From Vibrio xiamenensis (lineage in GTDB: Bacteria; Pseudomonadota; Gammaproteobacteria; Enterobacterales; Vibrionaceae): 64,000 bases of DNA. Positions 32,909 to 43,406 of this stretch are shown piece by piece. Position numbers and translations under genes: made by a program. Below the pieces are notes generated by a model. It saw nothing but the letters and a program-made list of their open reading frames with translations, did no database searches and was not told the origin of the DNA. The first letter of the stretch is position 1, and each line of letters opens with the position of its first letter. The stretch covers positions 62,001 through 126,000 of the forward strand of contig NZ_FNDD01000002.1 of NCBI RefSeq assembly GCF_900100015.1, given 5' to 3'.

Positions 32909-34984
32909 ATGACCACCAGTAAAGTTCAACAAGCCATCCGCAATAGTTATCAAAACCTTCAGCATCAACTCGAAAATTTTATTCCGCGTCGAGCGCAGAA
33001 TTATCTGGTAGCGGAAATCGCCAAAACCTTATGCGGTAGCTACCACAAGCGTAATCGCATGATCGTTGCGGAAGCGGGGACCGGAATTGGCAAATCCCTG
33101 TCCTATTTGATGGCGACTATCCCTGTTGCGCGTTTTAACAATCGTAAAATCGTCATTTCTACCGCGACCGTTGCTTTGCAAGAACAGCTGATTAATAAAG
33201 ACTTGCCTCTTTACCGTCGTCTTACCGATTTTGAATTCAGTTTTTTGTTGGCAAAAGGTCGCCAGCGCTATTGCTGCAGTGAAAAAATGGCGGCGGCATC
33301 CGGGGTTGATGGTGGACAACTCGCGATGTTTGAAACCAAACCTAAAGCCAAAGATATTGAACTGTTAAAAACGCTATATGAGAAATTGCAGCAGGGGAAA
33401 TGGGATGGTGATAGGGATTCGTGGCCACGGCCTATCAGCGAAGAACTTTGGCGACTGATTGTGAGCGACAAGCACAGTTGCAACGGTTCATTGCATGCCC
33501 ACCGTAGTTGCCCGTTTCAAAAAGCGCGCTCTGAACTGGATAAAGTCGATGTCATTATTGCTAACCACAGCCTGGTCATGTCGGATATTAGCTTAGGTGG
33601 CGGTGTTATTTTGCCTGAGCCAGATAACACTATTTATGTGTTTGATGAAGCGCATCATCTCCCACAAGTGGCTCGTGACCACGCATCAGCAGCAGCCAGT
33701 TTAAAAGGCGCAGCATCTTGGCTCGAGAAGCTCAACCAATCTGTGACAAAACTGGCAAACTTAGCCGATGAAAAGCGCGTAGCTCGGTTTAGAAATGAGC
33801 TGCAAAATGCGGCGCAGGAGCTGATACCCGCTTTAAGCCAGCTAAGCCAACGATTTCACGCATCTGAATTCGTGGATAAAACCTACCGTTTTGAACACGG
33901 CGAACTTCCAGAGTGGTTAGAACAAGAATCCAAACAACTAAAACAGCTATCCAGTAAAGCTTGTCTCGCGGTCGCCAAAATTGCCGACCTTATTGCAGAG
34001 CGGGTCAAAGACGGAGAAATTGCGAGCCGATTAGCAGAACCCGCTCTTGCTGAGCTGAGTTTTTACATTCAGCGTACTGAAAACTTAGCCCAGGTTTGGC
34101 AGCTCATGGCCCAACCTCAGCCCGAAAAAGGCGCCCCACTGGCACGCTGGCTCGAAGTGAGCGATGAGCGTGAAGGTGACTTTGTTGTCAATGTTTCACC
34201 GCTCGAAGTGGGCTGGCAGCTTGATCAACAAATTTGGAGTCGATGCGTTGGCGCGGTGTTAGTGTCAGCCACGATTCGAGCCCTGAATTCGTTCAGTTTT
34301 TTCTGTCGCCAGACGGGCATCAGCGACAAACCTGACGATGGCGTACAATTTCTCGCTTTGGCTTCCCCTTTTGATTATCAGCAGCAGGCTGAGCTCTATG
34401 TACCAAAGATGGCTTACGAGCCTCAAATGCCAGAATTTACCGACCACCTTATTGAGCGTTTGCCTAATTTGATGGCAGAAAACAAAGCCAATCTCGTTCT
34501 GTTCGCGTCTTATTGGCAAATGAACCAAGTCGCGAAAGCCTTGTCGATGGAATTCACCAAAAAAGGCTGGTGCTTGCAAATTCAAGGCGAATCATCTCGA
34601 ACAGAAATTATAAATAAACATAAAAAACTTATAAAAAACCACAAAACTAGTATTTTATTTGGCACTGGTAGCTTCTCCGAAGGTTTAGATCTTCCCGGAG
34701 AACTACTAGAAAACTTAATCATTACAAAAATCCCGTTTGCGGTGCCTACTTCACCCGTGGAACAGGCGCACTCAGAGTATATTCAAGCCAAAGGTGGCAA
34801 TCCTTTCATGCAAATTGCGGTGCCCGAGGCGAGTAAAAAGTTGATCCAATCGGTCGGTCGTCTGCTGCGTAAGGAGAAAGATTCTGGTAGAGTCATCATC
34901 CTTGATAGGCGCCTAATCAGTAAAAGGTACGGCAAATCCCTGCTCGACTCTCTGCCGCCGTTTAAACGTCATATTGAACACTAG
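32909..34984 (+). CDS. dinG: DinG, ATP-dependent 5'-3' DNA helicase
   Basis: XPD-like superfamily 2 helicase, 691 aa, that unwinds D-loops and R-loops. Walker A in AEAGTGIGKS (about 51-60), [4Fe-4S] cysteines around RYCCSEK and SCNGSLHAHRSCPF, DEAH box FDEAHH, and motif VI region SVGRLLRKEKDSGRVIILDRR. The leader GGGGCCCCGC before the ATG is GC-rich with a weak ribosome site. In E. coli dinG is LexA-controlled; I see no LexA box here. Confidence 0.96.
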   Translation: MTTSKVQQAIRNSYQNLQHQLENFIPRRAQNYLVAEIAKTLCGSYHKRNRMIVAEAGTGIGKSLSYLMATIPVARFNNRKIVISTATVALQEQLINKDLPLYRRLTDFEFSFLLAKGRQRYCCSEKMAAASGVDGGQLAMFETKPKAKDIELLKTLYEKLQQGKWDGDRDSWPRPISEELWRLIVSDKHSCNGSLHAHRSCPFQKARSELDKVDVIIANHSLVMSDISLGGGVILPEPDNTIYVFDEAHHLPQVARDHASAAASLKGAASWLEKLNQSVTKLANLADEKRVARFRNELQNAAQELIPALSQLSQRFHASEFVDKTYRFEHGELPEWLEQESKQLKQLSSKACLAVAKIADLIAERVKDGEIASRLAEPALAELSFYIQRTENLAQVWQLMAQPQPEKGAPLARWLEVSDEREGDFVVNVSPLEVGWQLDQQIWSRCVGAVLVSATIRALNSFSFFCRQTGISDKPDDGVQFLALASPFDYQQQAELYVPKMAYEPQMPEFTDHLIERLPNLMAENKANLVLFASYWQMNQVAKALSMEFTKKGWCLQIQGESSRTEIINKHKKLIKNHKTSILFGTGSFSEGLDLPGELLENLIITKIPFAVPTSPVEQAHSEYIQAKGGNPFMQIAVPEASKKLIQSVGRLLRKEKDSGRVIILDRRLISKRYGKSLLDSLPPFKRHIEH

Positions 34985-35037
34985 GGCATCAACACCCAGC
35001 GTTTGATACCAACAAATAAAAAGTAGAAGAAAGATTT

Positions 35038-35817
35038 ATGGAGATGTTTGAGCCAACACTGCTGTTGGTGCTGGCCCTAGTCGCCTTTATTGCAGGATTC
35101 ATTGACGCGGTCGCTGGAGGCGGGGGTATGCTCACCGTGCCTACCCTATTGTCGATGGGGTTACCCCCTCATTTAGCACTGGGAACCAATAAACTGGCCG
35201 CCACCTTTGCCTCATCGACAGCCGCATTTACTTATTATAAAAACAAGCTGTTTGAACCCAAGAATTGGTACCGCGCTTTCGTTTCAACCCTGATTGGTGC
35301 AACGCTTGGTACGTTATTCGTCGATGCCATCAGTACCGCTTGGCTTGAAAAGATTCTACCGCTGATCATTCTGGCGGCAGCCATGTACACCGTTTTTCAT
35401 AAACCTTCGGCATCGCAGCATAATTCCCTACCGCCACAATGTGCTAAATTCCATAAAAAGCAATACACTCAAGGTTTCGCGATTGGTTTTTATGACGGTC
35501 TCGCCGGACCTGGCACCGGAGCATTTTGGACAGTGAGCTCCATGGCGCTGTATCGATTAAATATTTTGCTTGCGTCTGGCTTGTCGAAAGCAATGAACTT
35601 TACCAGCAATCTAACATCGCTCGTGACCTTTGCGCTGCTCGGTCATATCGATTGGACATTAGGCTTAACCATGGGATTTTGCTTGATGGCCGGAGCTTTT
35701 GTCGGCGCACATTCAGCCATTCGCTTTGGCGCGAAATTTATTCGTCCAGTATTTGTCACTGTCGTGAGTATTCTTGCCATCAAACTGGCTTACCAAGCGT
35801 GGTTTATCAATCTATGA
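35038..35817 (+). CDS. TSUP (TauE/SafE, YfcA-type) membrane transporter
   Basis: 259 aa with about seven to eight membrane helices. The family signature appears twice: FIDAVAGGGGMLTVPTLLSMGLPPHLALGTNKLA near the start and GFYDGLAGPGTGAFWTV in the second half. The family exports or imports sulfur-containing and other organic anions; E. coli YfcA is uncharacterised. Overlaps priC by four bases (ATGA), so cotranscribed with priC, rsmS and roxA. Confidence 0.9.
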   Translation: MEMFEPTLLLVLALVAFIAGFIDAVAGGGGMLTVPTLLSMGLPPHLALGTNKLAATFASSTAAFTYYKNKLFEPKNWYRAFVSTLIGATLGTLFVDAISTAWLEKILPLIILAAAMYTVFHKPSASQHNSLPPQCAKFHKKQYTQGFAIGFYDGLAGPGTGAFWTVSSMALYRLNILLASGLSKAMNFTSNLTSLVTFALLGHIDWTLGLTMGFCLMAGAFVGAHSAIRFGAKFIRPVFVTVVSILAIKLAYQAWFINL

Positions 35818-36362
35818 AAGATTTTAATCAGCTAAAAGTCACCTTCGAGCAGCTTGAACAACAAGCAGCTGAACTGGATAGACGTCGCGGTGAGCACCAC
35901 CAGCCACTATTTGATGAACGATTGTTCCGTGGTCAATCTCGCTTATTAACCCCTTGTGTAAAAGAAGCCATTTCGACCTTTGATGCCATCAACCGAGAAA
36001 AACAAAACGGCCTGTTAACGTCGGCTCGCGCTGAGTACCTTACCGAGCGTCTTTTTGCCCAGCTTAATGCAATCCAAAGAGAGCTGGCCACCACCACTAT
36101 TCGCGGCAATGAACCTAAGCACTCGAGCTATTACCGAAAGCCGATCAACACCCTCTACCAAGAACTCGCCCAACATCAAGATTGGGAGCGACGATTAAAA
36201 GATATGGTTCGAGAGAAAGAATATCTGGTCGCCCATTCCAGCTTCAGCGAGCAGCAGGCCGCGCAAAAAGCATTATTTGCAACCGAGCAGCGCCTAAAAC
36301 GCTGCCAAGCCGCTAAACTCAAACTAGAAAATCAAATCACTTACCGAGAGCGAAATCAGTAG
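35814..36362 (+). CDS. priC: PriC, primosomal replication protein N''
   Basis: 182 aa, highly charged and helical, beginning [35 protein letters not shown] and the C-terminal helical pair with [15 protein letters not shown] fit PriC, which restarts stalled forks by loading DnaB. I start at the ATG overlapping the transporter stop; the longer open frame upstream lies within that gene. The neighbour rsmS (ybaM) also follows priC in E. coli, which supports the call. Confidence 0.9.
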   Translation: MKDFNQLKVTFEQLEQQAAELDRRRGEHHQPLFDERLFRGQSRLLTPCVKEAISTFDAINREKQNGLLTSARAEYLTERLFAQLNAIQRELATTTIRGNEPKHSSYYRKPINTLYQELAQHQDWERRLKDMVREKEYLVAHSSFSEQQAAQKALFATEQRLKRCQAAKLKLENQITYRERNQ

Positions 36363-36364
36363 TC

Positions 36365-36556
36365 ATGTCGACCTTCACGCCAGACAAGCCTAACCAAGCC
36401 ACGCATTCCCTTGAGAATGCCCCTGATGATATCAAACTTGCCGTTGACCTAATCTATCTTCTTGAAAGCAATAAAATTCCGGTTGAAACTGCACTGTCTG
36501 CATTAGAAATTGTAAAAACTGATCTAAAACGTCAATTGACTGAGGAAAATCGCTAG
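36365..36556 (+). CDS. rsmS: RsmS (YbaM, DUF2496) small regulatory protein
   Basis: 63 aa. The core [20 protein letters not shown] followed by [16 protein letters not shown] is very close to E. coli YbaM; the first 13 residues are an extra N-terminal extension. RsmS homologues affect secondary metabolism and virulence in Pectobacterium. Two bases after priC and directly followed by roxA. Confidence 0.9.
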   Translation: MSTFTPDKPNQATHSLENAPDDIKLAVDLIYLLESNKIPVETALSALEIVKTDLKRQLTEENR

Positions 36557-37711
36557 ATGTACCAACTGAGCTTTGATATGACGACCTTTATGCAGCAGGT
36601 TTGGCAAAAAAAGCCGCTGGTGATTAAGCAAGGATTCATCAATTTTGAAGACCCGATTAGCGCCGATGAACTTGCTGGGCTGAGCTTAGAGCAAGAGATC
36701 GATTCACGCTTTATTAGTAACTTAGATGGTCAATGGAAGGCTATCCATGGACCACTGGAAGAAAGCTTATTCACCGAATTGCCCGAAACCCACTGGCAAC
36801 TTGTGATTCAAGCAGCGAATCACTGGCATGCAGGACCAAGCGAGTTGATGGCGCCATTTAAGTCACTGCCGCAATGGTTATTTGATGACGTGATGGTTTG
36901 CTACAGTGCACCGGGAGGCGGTGTCGGCCCACATATTGATCAATACGACGTTTTCATCATTCAAGGTCAAGGGAAACGACGTTGGCGCGTGGGAGCCAAA
37001 GATCATGGCCAATATCAAGAGGTCATCCAAGGTGGCGCTCTAAGGCAAATTGAATCGTTCGATGCCGAGATTGATGAAATATTAGAACCTGGGGATATTT
37101 TGTATATTCCGCCAGGTTTTCCTCATCAAGGCGATACCCTTGAAGCGAGCCTAAGCTACTCGATTGGTTATCGCTCACCAAAAGAGCAAGAACTGCTGAG
37201 TAACTTTGCCGATTACGTGCTAGCGCACGATATTGGTGACGAACATTTACATAAACCAGAGATGTTACCGCAGCATAATTTCGCTGAAATTCGCCATAGC
37301 GATTTAGCCAGTTTAAACGACATGCTGCGTAAAGCGCTCAATGATGAACATTGTGTGCAAGAGTTTATCGGTGCAATGCTGAGTCAATCTCGTCACCAAC
37401 TTAATATCATTGCCCCATCACAACCATTGAGCGAGCAAGATATCCAGCAATTTTTATTTCAAGGCGAATGTCTTTATAAAGTACCCGGGCTCAAGAGCTT
37501 ATACCATCAAGGTGCTGAACACGTCGCGTACATTAATGGTGAGCGCTTTGAGGTGGAACCCGAGTCTTCAGCGCTGCTGACGACACTGTGCAACCATGAG
37601 CAAATATCACTGAATCAACTGCCAAAGTCACCGAGTGGTGAGCAGTGGCAACTGATTACCTCTCTCGTCAACAAAGGTTATTGGTATTTCGATGTTGAAG
37701 AGCAGTATTAA
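36557..37711 (+). CDS. roxA: RoxA (YcfD), 50S ribosomal protein L16 arginine hydroxylase
   Basis: 2-oxoglutarate- and Fe(II)-dependent JmjC-type oxygenase, 384 aa, hydroxylating an arginine of ribosomal protein L16. Iron ligands: His126 and Asp128 in GPHIDQYD and His190 in PPGFPHQGD. The C-terminal part is the dimerisation and winged-helix region. Starts right at the rsmS stop with TGAGGA as ribosome site. Last gene of the yfcA-like/priC/rsmS/roxA unit. Confidence 0.95.
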   Translation: MYQLSFDMTTFMQQVWQKKPLVIKQGFINFEDPISADELAGLSLEQEIDSRFISNLDGQWKAIHGPLEESLFTELPETHWQLVIQAANHWHAGPSELMAPFKSLPQWLFDDVMVCYSAPGGGVGPHIDQYDVFIIQGQGKRRWRVGAKDHGQYQEVIQGGALRQIESFDAEIDEILEPGDILYIPPGFPHQGDTLEASLSYSIGYRSPKEQELLSNFADYVLAHDIGDEHLHKPEMLPQHNFAEIRHSDLASLNDMLRKALNDEHCVQEFIGAMLSQSRHQLNIIAPSQPLSEQDIQQFLFQGECLYKVPGLKSLYHQGAEHVAYINGERFEVEPESSALLTTLCNHEQISLNQLPKSPSGEQWQLITSLVNKGYWYFDVEEQY

Positions 37712-37725
37712 GCCCCTGCTTTGAG

Positions 37726-37758
37726 AAAAAATAAGCCGCTTTCTGCGGCTTATTTTTT
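37726..37758. terminator. Bidirectional terminator between roxA and a chemoreceptor gene
   Basis: Stem ATAAGCCGC/GCGGCTTAT with A-run and T-run flanks. Confidence 0.9.
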
Positions 37759-37773
37759 ACCTGTTACAGCCAA

Positions 37774-39891
37774 TTACACCTTAAATTGATTCACTAGCTG
37801 TTTTTGTTTCTCTGACAATTGACCGATTTGCTGACTCACTGTTTCCGATTCTTCTGCCTGCGAGAGAATCTGCGCACTTAAATCGCGAATATTCGCCACA
37901 CTGGTATTCACTTCGGTTGATACCGATTGCTGCTCTTCTGCTGCTTTCGATATTTGAGTGTTCATATCAGTAATCGATGCTATCGATGAAAACACATGCT
38001 GCAATTCGTCGACTGCGACTTTGACTTGCGACGCCGAATTATTAGCAAGTTGGTTACTTTCCTGAATCACCGTCACCACATCGTTAGTGCCAGTTTGAAC
38101 TTTATTAATCACGTGGCGAATCTCTCCCACCGAGTCTTGGGTACGCTTGGCCAAATTGCGAACTTCGTCAGCCACAACCGCAAATCCACGTCCTTGCTCA
38201 CCCGCCCTAGCCGCTTCAATTGCCGCATTCAATGCCAGCAAATTGGTTTGCTCGGAAATTTCTTCAATCACCTGCAAAATATCGGTGATATTAGCGTTAC
38301 TCTTGGCCAGTTCTTGAACAATTGGCACCGCTGCATCCATGGTTTCAACCAAACGACGCATTTGCGCCTCTGAAGACTCAATGACCTGCTGACCCGTCAT
38401 TGCCGATTGGTTCGCCTGTTGCGCCGCTTGAACTGCGTTTTCGGCATTTTGTACCACCAAGGTTGCCGTTTGAGTCATCTGTTCTGATGCCGTAGCAACT
38501 AAGTCCACTTCCTTAAACTGCGAATCACTGCTCTGGCGAGTTTGCTGGGCGGCTACCGTCGATTGCTCTGTGGTGGTGGCAACCAAGTACGTGTTGTTAA
38601 CCACTTCGCGAATGATGTCTTGTAGCTTATCAAGAAATGCATTGAAACCTGCCGAGAGCTGGCCGATCTCATCGTGACTTTTCACATCCAAACGCTGAGT
38701 TAAATCCCCCTCTCCCGATGCGATATCGTCAAGGCGCCTTGCGACCTCTTTAATAGGTTTCACCAGCCGAACCGCCATAATGCCGATGACCAATAAACCG
38801 ATAACGACAAAAATACTGCCGGCTACAACTTCAGTGACGACACCTTTTGAAACTTGCTCACTGATCAAACCATCCAAAGTGTTCGCATCGGCCAGCACAC
38901 TGGCTCGCGGCATTTCAAATAAAATACCCCAGCTTTGATTGGCAATAGTGATCGGCGCGAAAACCATCAGCCACTGATTATTTTCACTCCATTGCGTCAC
39001 CACTTCTTGACCATAAAGAAGATCCACCAAATCATCGTTACTGATATTCGGGCTTTCAAATGGCTTGCCTACTGGCAAACTGGCATCGTCACTGGCGATC
39101 AACGAACCATCAAGACTGACGATATTCATGCGCCCTTGGCCGTCGAACAAATTGGCATCCGACTCACTCGCCAATTCAGCCAGTTTATTAAGTCGCAGAT
39201 CGATCCCAAAATAACCAATCGCGATATGGTTACGTAAAATAGGCACCGAGATAGAAGTGGTTAAAAAATGGTTGGAGCCTGATTCTACGATACGTGGCGT
39301 ACTGACACAGGTAGTATTGCGAATCAAAGGACAATAAAAGCGCTCACTATTATCACCATCGGCTAAGTCTTTTTCGCTCAACACGTGCTCTTCGACCGAT
39401 TGACCATCGGCTGTCGTTTGCCAATATGGCGCGAAACGTCCAGTCTCGTTCGAACCCACGTAGGCTGCGTTAACATAATTGGCGTCTTCGCTATCAAGGC
39501 CGTCTTGACGAAAAACCAAGTAAGCACCTTGAATGGTGTCAAAATTGGTCACCGCATTTCGCACGATGTCATTAAGCGCGGTACGCAGCGCTTCGCTCTC
39601 GCCAAAATTTTCTTCGGAATTGTTTTTCTGGAATGACGCACTGTCAGCCAGCATTTCGGCGCGATAGAGCGCTTCATTCAGATACTCAGATATTTCCGTT
39701 GCGTTGAGTAACGCTGTGGTTTGCACCAACTGCTGAGATTTATCTTTTACTGATTCTGAGCTACTGGCTTTGATGATTTGTTGATTTGAAACCGCATTAT
39801 ATACTGAAAAACCAATCAACGAGAGTGAGGTGATAAGCAGGCAAATGCCCGATAATAAAGTAATTTTCCATTGAACAGACAAAGTTCGCAT
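37774..39891 (-). CDS. Methyl-accepting chemotaxis protein with large periplasmic sensor
   Basis: 705 aa. Membrane helix at about 8-30, a periplasmic region of some 310 residues that looks like a double-Cache (PDC) sensor, with [15 protein letters not shown] and [15 protein letters not shown], a second membrane helix around 353-376, then HAMP ([27 protein letters not shown]). The conserved signalling tip is [20 protein letters not shown]. dCache domains usually bind amino acids or carboxylates. The gene is monocistronic, near an amino-acid ABC transporter. The ligand is unknown. Confidence 0.93.
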   Translation of the reverse strand: MRTLSVQWKITLLSGICLLITSLSLIGFSVYNAVSNQQIIKASSSESVKDKSQQLVQTTALLNATEISEYLNEALYRAEMLADSASFQKNNSEENFGESEALRTALNDIVRNAVTNFDTIQGAYLVFRQDGLDSEDANYVNAAYVGSNETGRFAPYWQTTADGQSVEEHVLSEKDLADGDNSERFYCPLIRNTTCVSTPRIVESGSNHFLTTSISVPILRNHIAIGYFGIDLRLNKLAELASESDANLFDGQGRMNIVSLDGSLIASDDASLPVGKPFESPNISNDDLVDLLYGQEVVTQWSENNQWLMVFAPITIANQSWGILFEMPRASVLADANTLDGLISEQVSKGVVTEVVAGSIFVVIGLLVIGIMAVRLVKPIKEVARRLDDIASGEGDLTQRLDVKSHDEIGQLSAGFNAFLDKLQDIIREVVNNTYLVATTTEQSTVAAQQTRQSSDSQFKEVDLVATASEQMTQTATLVVQNAENAVQAAQQANQSAMTGQQVIESSEAQMRRLVETMDAAVPIVQELAKSNANITDILQVIEEISEQTNLLALNAAIEAARAGEQGRGFAVVADEVRNLAKRTQDSVGEIRHVINKVQTGTNDVVTVIQESNQLANNSASQVKVAVDELQHVFSSIASITDMNTQISKAAEEQQSVSTEVNTSVANIRDLSAQILSQAEESETVSQQIGQLSEKQKQLVNQFKV

Positions 39892-40071
39892 TTTACTTCC
39901 CTTTTCGCAAACTGAATTAGAACAATTACACCATAATGCGTCTAATTATCAAACAAAAGTTAATTTTTTGTTGTCAGTAATCAAATTATCAACAGCAAAA
40001 AACACGCTCGATTTTAGAGTTTCACCACGGCGCATGTTAATATTCGCTATCAGCCGAACAAAGGACGAAAA

Positions 40072-40878
40072 ATGAAAGTAATCAGCTTCAATATCAACGG
40101 ACTACGTGCCCGTCTGCATCAGCTTCAAGCTTTGATCGACAAACATCAGCCCGATGTCATTGGCCTTCAGGAGATCAAAGTCCATGATGAGGCGTTTCCC
40201 TTGGAAGACGTTCAAGCCATGGGCTATGAAGTGTACTTCCATGGTCAGAAAGCGCATTATGGCGTCGCTATGCTGTGTAAAAAGACGCCGATCAGCGTAC
40301 AAAAAGGGTTCCCAACCGATAACGAAGACCATCAAAAACGTATGATTATGGCGACGTTTGAAGATGATAACGGCGATAAAGTGACGGTGCTCAACGGCTA
40401 CTTCCCACAAGGCGACAACATCAGCCACGAAACCAAATTCCCATACAAGCGCCAATTCTATCAAGACCTTATGGGCTATCTGAATGACCATCACAGTAGT
40501 GATGAACAGTTGATCGTAATGGGTGACATTAATATCAGCCCAATCGACTTGGATATCGGTATTGGTGAAGTGAACCGTAAACGCTGGCTAAAAACCGGTA
40601 AATGTTCATTCCAACCGGAAGAGCGCGAATGGTTGCAGACGCTGCTTGATTGGGGATTTGAAGATACGTTCCGCAATCTTCATCCAACGGTCGATGATCA
40701 ATTTTCGTGGTTTGATTACCGCTCGCGCGGATTTGATGACAACCGCGGACTGCGCATTGATGTGATTCTTGCCACCCCTTCTCTAGCAGCTAAGTGCCAA
40801 GAAGCAGGCATAGACTACGAGCTCAGAGGCATTGAAAAACCATCGGATCACGCGCCAATCTGGAGTGTATTTAAATAA
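40072..40878 (+). CDS. xthA: XthA, exonuclease III
   Basis: AP endonuclease and 3' exonuclease of the EEP family, 268 aa, for base-excision repair. Catalytic blocks: [10 protein letters not shown], Glu34 in [20 protein letters not shown] and the terminal SDHAPIW. Single gene, closed by a bidirectional terminator. Confidence 0.97.
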   Translation: MKVISFNINGLRARLHQLQALIDKHQPDVIGLQEIKVHDEAFPLEDVQAMGYEVYFHGQKAHYGVAMLCKKTPISVQKGFPTDNEDHQKRMIMATFEDDNGDKVTVLNGYFPQGDNISHETKFPYKRQFYQDLMGYLNDHHSSDEQLIVMGDINISPIDLDIGIGEVNRKRWLKTGKCSFQPEEREWLQTLLDWGFEDTFRNLHPTVDDQFSWFDYRSRGFDDNRGLRIDVILATPSLAAKCQEAGIDYELRGIEKPSDHAPIWSVFK

Positions 40879-40920
40879 TCATCAGCCTCTGGCGTTGTAT
40901 ATTTTATATGCTTTGATAAT

Positions 40921-40947
40921 AAAAAAGGGCCAAACGGCCCTTTTTTT
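40921..40947. terminator. Bidirectional terminator between xthA and the ABC transporter
   Basis: Stem GGGCC/GGCCC with an AAAC loop, extended by A/T pairs, with A6 before and T7 after. Confidence 0.9.
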
Positions 40948-40964
40948 GTGTTTTGTATATAACC

Positions 40965-41642
40965 TTAGCTACGCGGTTTTAGATAGGCTAGGAAGCGTTT
41001 TTCAGCGTTCTTAAACACCCACAAAATGATAAATGTCAGGCACATATAGAAAAGACCTGCGGTTAAAAACGACTCAAACGGCGCATAGTAACGCGAGTTC
41101 ACTAAACGTGCGGCTCCAGTCAAATCCATAATGGTGATGATGCCCGCCACGGCGCTGCCATGCAGCATAAAAATCACTTCATTACTGTAGGCAGGAAGTG
41201 CGCGGCGCAGTGCGCTTGGCAGTACAATACGACGCAAAGTTTGCGTTGAGCTCATGCCATACGCTTTCGCCGCTTCTACTTCACCCTTAGGCAAGCCATT
41301 GATTGCGCCGCGAATGATCTCTGCGGTATAAGCCGAAGTATTGAGAACAAACGAGACTAAAGCGCAAAACCAAGCATTTTCCCACAGGGTGTCTTTGACT
41401 GGAAAAAATTGGTCCATTCCGTAGTAAATCAAATACAGTTGCACCAGAAGTGGCGTCCCACGGAAAAAATAGATAAATGCCCAGCAAGGAAGGCGTAATA
41501 TTGCGTTATGGCTGTTTCGTGCAATCGCCAGTGGAATCGCCACAAAAATACCAATCACTAAGGATAATGCCACCAACCATACGGTCATCCACAAACCGTG
41601 GAGATAAATCGGAAAGCTTTCAGCTATTAATGAAAAATCCAT
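40965..41642 (-). CDS. Polar amino acid ABC transporter permease (ArtM/HisM type)
   Basis: 225 aa, about five membrane helices. EAA loop segment GEVEAAKAYGMSSTQTLRRIVLPSALRRALPAYSNE-like region is present from about residue 120 (quoted in part: EAAKAYGMSS). The FFRGTPLLVQLYLIYYG stretch is typical of basic-amino-acid permeases. Seven bases after the partner permease. Closest in look to the AotM/HisM (arginine/ornithine/histidine) group. Confidence 0.93.
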   Translation of the reverse strand: MDFSLIAESFPIYLHGLWMTVWLVALSLVIGIFVAIPLAIARNSHNAILRLPCWAFIYFFRGTPLLVQLYLIYYGMDQFFPVKDTLWENAWFCALVSFVLNTSAYTAEIIRGAINGLPKGEVEAAKAYGMSSTQTLRRIVLPSALRRALPAYSNEVIFMLHGSAVAGIITIMDLTGAARLVNSRYYAPFESFLTAGLFYMCLTFIILWVFKNAEKRFLAYLKPRS

Positions 41643-41648
41643 CTTGTT

Positions 41649-42389
41649 CTACCTCGTGTGCATGGAGAATTTGCGTTCAACCAATTTGAGTAATCCGGTT
41701 GACACACTGGTAAAGAACAAAAAGATCACCGCCACAGCCATATAGAAAGTAAATGGCATTTTGGTCGAACCCGCGGCTAGCGAACTGATACGCACCATAT
41801 CTTCAAGACCGATGATCGAAACAAGCGCTGTTGTTTTAAGCAATACCAACCAGTTATTACCAAACCCAGGCAGAGCATGACGAATCATTTGCGGCAATAA
41901 AATGCGGCGAAATGACAATGCCGGGCTCATACCATAAGCCTTTGCCGCTTCCATTTCGCCCTGATCGACCGCCATGATCGCGCCGCGAAACGTTTCGGCC
42001 ATATAAGCGCCAAAGATAAAACCAATCGTCAGAACCCCTGCTGAAAACGGACTAACGTCGATGTAATCAGGTAAGTAAGAAGTCCATTCGTGGTTAGGAT
42101 CGGTTGATGCAAACCAGTTATTCAGCCACTCATTGACAGCATACAAACTGTTATTCAGCAGAATTTGACCGCCGAAAAAGATCAGCATCATCAGAACTAA
42201 ATCGGGAATACCACGGATGATAGTGGTGTACAAGGTTGCAATTGAACGTAAAAAACGGTGAGAAGAGAGCTTTGCTAACGCACCTAACATGCCCAAAATC
42301 ATGGCCAAAACTAGCGATAACACAGCGACTTCAATCGTTAGGAGTGCCCCCTTTAAAATAGAGGCTTCATATCCATGTAAATTCAGCAT
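41649..42389 (-). CDS. Polar amino acid ABC transporter permease (ArtQ/HisQ type)
   Basis: 246 aa with the same architecture as its partner: TTIIRGIPDLVLMMLIFFGG, then the EAA loop GEMEAAKAYGMSPALSFRRI. A periplasmic insertion between about residues 75 and 110 (NEWLNNWFASTDPNHEWTS) is present. Forms a heterodimeric channel with the following gene product. Confidence 0.93.
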   Translation of the reverse strand: MLNLHGYEASILKGALLTIEVAVLSLVLAMILGMLGALAKLSSHRFLRSIATLYTTIIRGIPDLVLMMLIFFGGQILLNNSLYAVNEWLNNWFASTDPNHEWTSYLPDYIDVSPFSAGVLTIGFIFGAYMAETFRGAIMAVDQGEMEAAKAYGMSPALSFRRILLPQMIRHALPGFGNNWLVLLKTTALVSIIGLEDMVRISSLAAGSTKMPFTFYMAVAVIFLFFTSVSTGLLKLVERKFSMHTR

Positions 42390-42466
42390 AGATGAGTTCC
42401 AATAACTAAACTCAAGAAGCGCTGACCACTGAACTCAGTGGCCAGCAAGATTACGCGTGGCGAAGA

Positions 42467-43243
42467 TTAATCGCCGTAAACGTCGTAATTGAAGTATTTG
42501 GCTTCGATTTTCTTATACTCGCCGTTGTCACGTAGCGCTTGGATCGCTGCGTTCAATTTAGCGGTTAAGTCTTTATCTTGTTTACGAACGGCAATGCCCA
42601 TGCCGTCACCAAACCATTTTGGATCCGTCAGTGATGGACCGACGAACTCGTACTTATCGCCGCCATCTTTATTGATAACACCTTCTTCAAGCGCAGACGC
42701 ATCACCAAGAACTGCTGCGATACGACCGTTAGCAAGATCTAGGTACGCATCATCAAATGAACCGTAGCGCACGATGTCGACTTTATCGCCGTAGTTGTCA
42801 GTTAGGTATTTATCGTGGGTAGTCGCGCGTTGTACACCAATTTTCACGCCATCAAGATTGCTGAAATCTAGACCGGCGCCTTTTTTAGCGATGAATTTAT
42901 TTGGAATTTGCGCATATTTGTTAGTGAAATCGACTTTCTTTTTACGTTCTTCGGTAATCGACATTGCCGCGATGATCGCGTCGTATTTACGTGCCAACAG
43001 CGAAGGAATGATACCGTCCCAGTCTTGCGGTACGATTTTACACGTCACTTCCATTTGCTTACACAAAGCGTTGGCCATATCCACATCAAACCCTTTCAGT
43101 GAGCCATCCGCTTCTGTCCAGCTAAACGGAGGATAAGCGCCTTCAATACCAAAGCGAACTGTTTTCCAGTCTTTAGCTTGAGCCATACCTGTCGCTGCGG
43201 TAGCAGCTAAAGCTGCAACAACTAACCACTTTTTCATTTCCAT
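42467..43243 (-). CDS. Periplasmic amino-acid-binding protein of the ABC transporter
   Basis: 258 aa, solute-binding protein family 3. Signal peptide MEMKKWLVVAALAATAATGMAQA, cleaved before KDWKTV. The ligand-site pattern YPPFSWTEADGSLKGFDVDMANALC, the ITEERKKKVDFTNKY block and a Cys pair in CKQMEVTCK (likely disulfide) fit the lysine-arginine-ornithine/histidine group. Ligand among basic amino acids cannot be decided by eye. Lies 77 bases before the first permease gene. Confidence 0.93.
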   Translation of the reverse strand: MEMKKWLVVAALAATAATGMAQAKDWKTVRFGIEGAYPPFSWTEADGSLKGFDVDMANALCKQMEVTCKIVPQDWDGIIPSLLARKYDAIIAAMSITEERKKKVDFTNKYAQIPNKFIAKKGAGLDFSNLDGVKIGVQRATTHDKYLTDNYGDKVDIVRYGSFDDAYLDLANGRIAAVLGDASALEEGVINKDGGDKYEFVGPSLTDPKWFGDGMGIAVRKQDKDLTAKLNAAIQALRDNGEYKKIEAKYFNYDVYGD

Positions 43244-43406
43244 ACTCCTGTGATTGTATTTTTTTGTTTTGTTTGTGTTGTGTTTAATAGAACTTATCTG
43301 TTCACAGTCATTTGAGCTAACTGCAAATCTGGATTGTTATTCGATATTGATTCGGCTTACCTGCAGCAGATAGCCGTTTTTAGCGCTTTATATGCGCCAA
43401 ATGCCA

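Noticed and set aside
35526..35813. N-terminal extension of the priC frame
   Set aside because: It lies inside the TSUP transporter gene in another frame; PriC family starts at the ATG overlapping the transporter stop.
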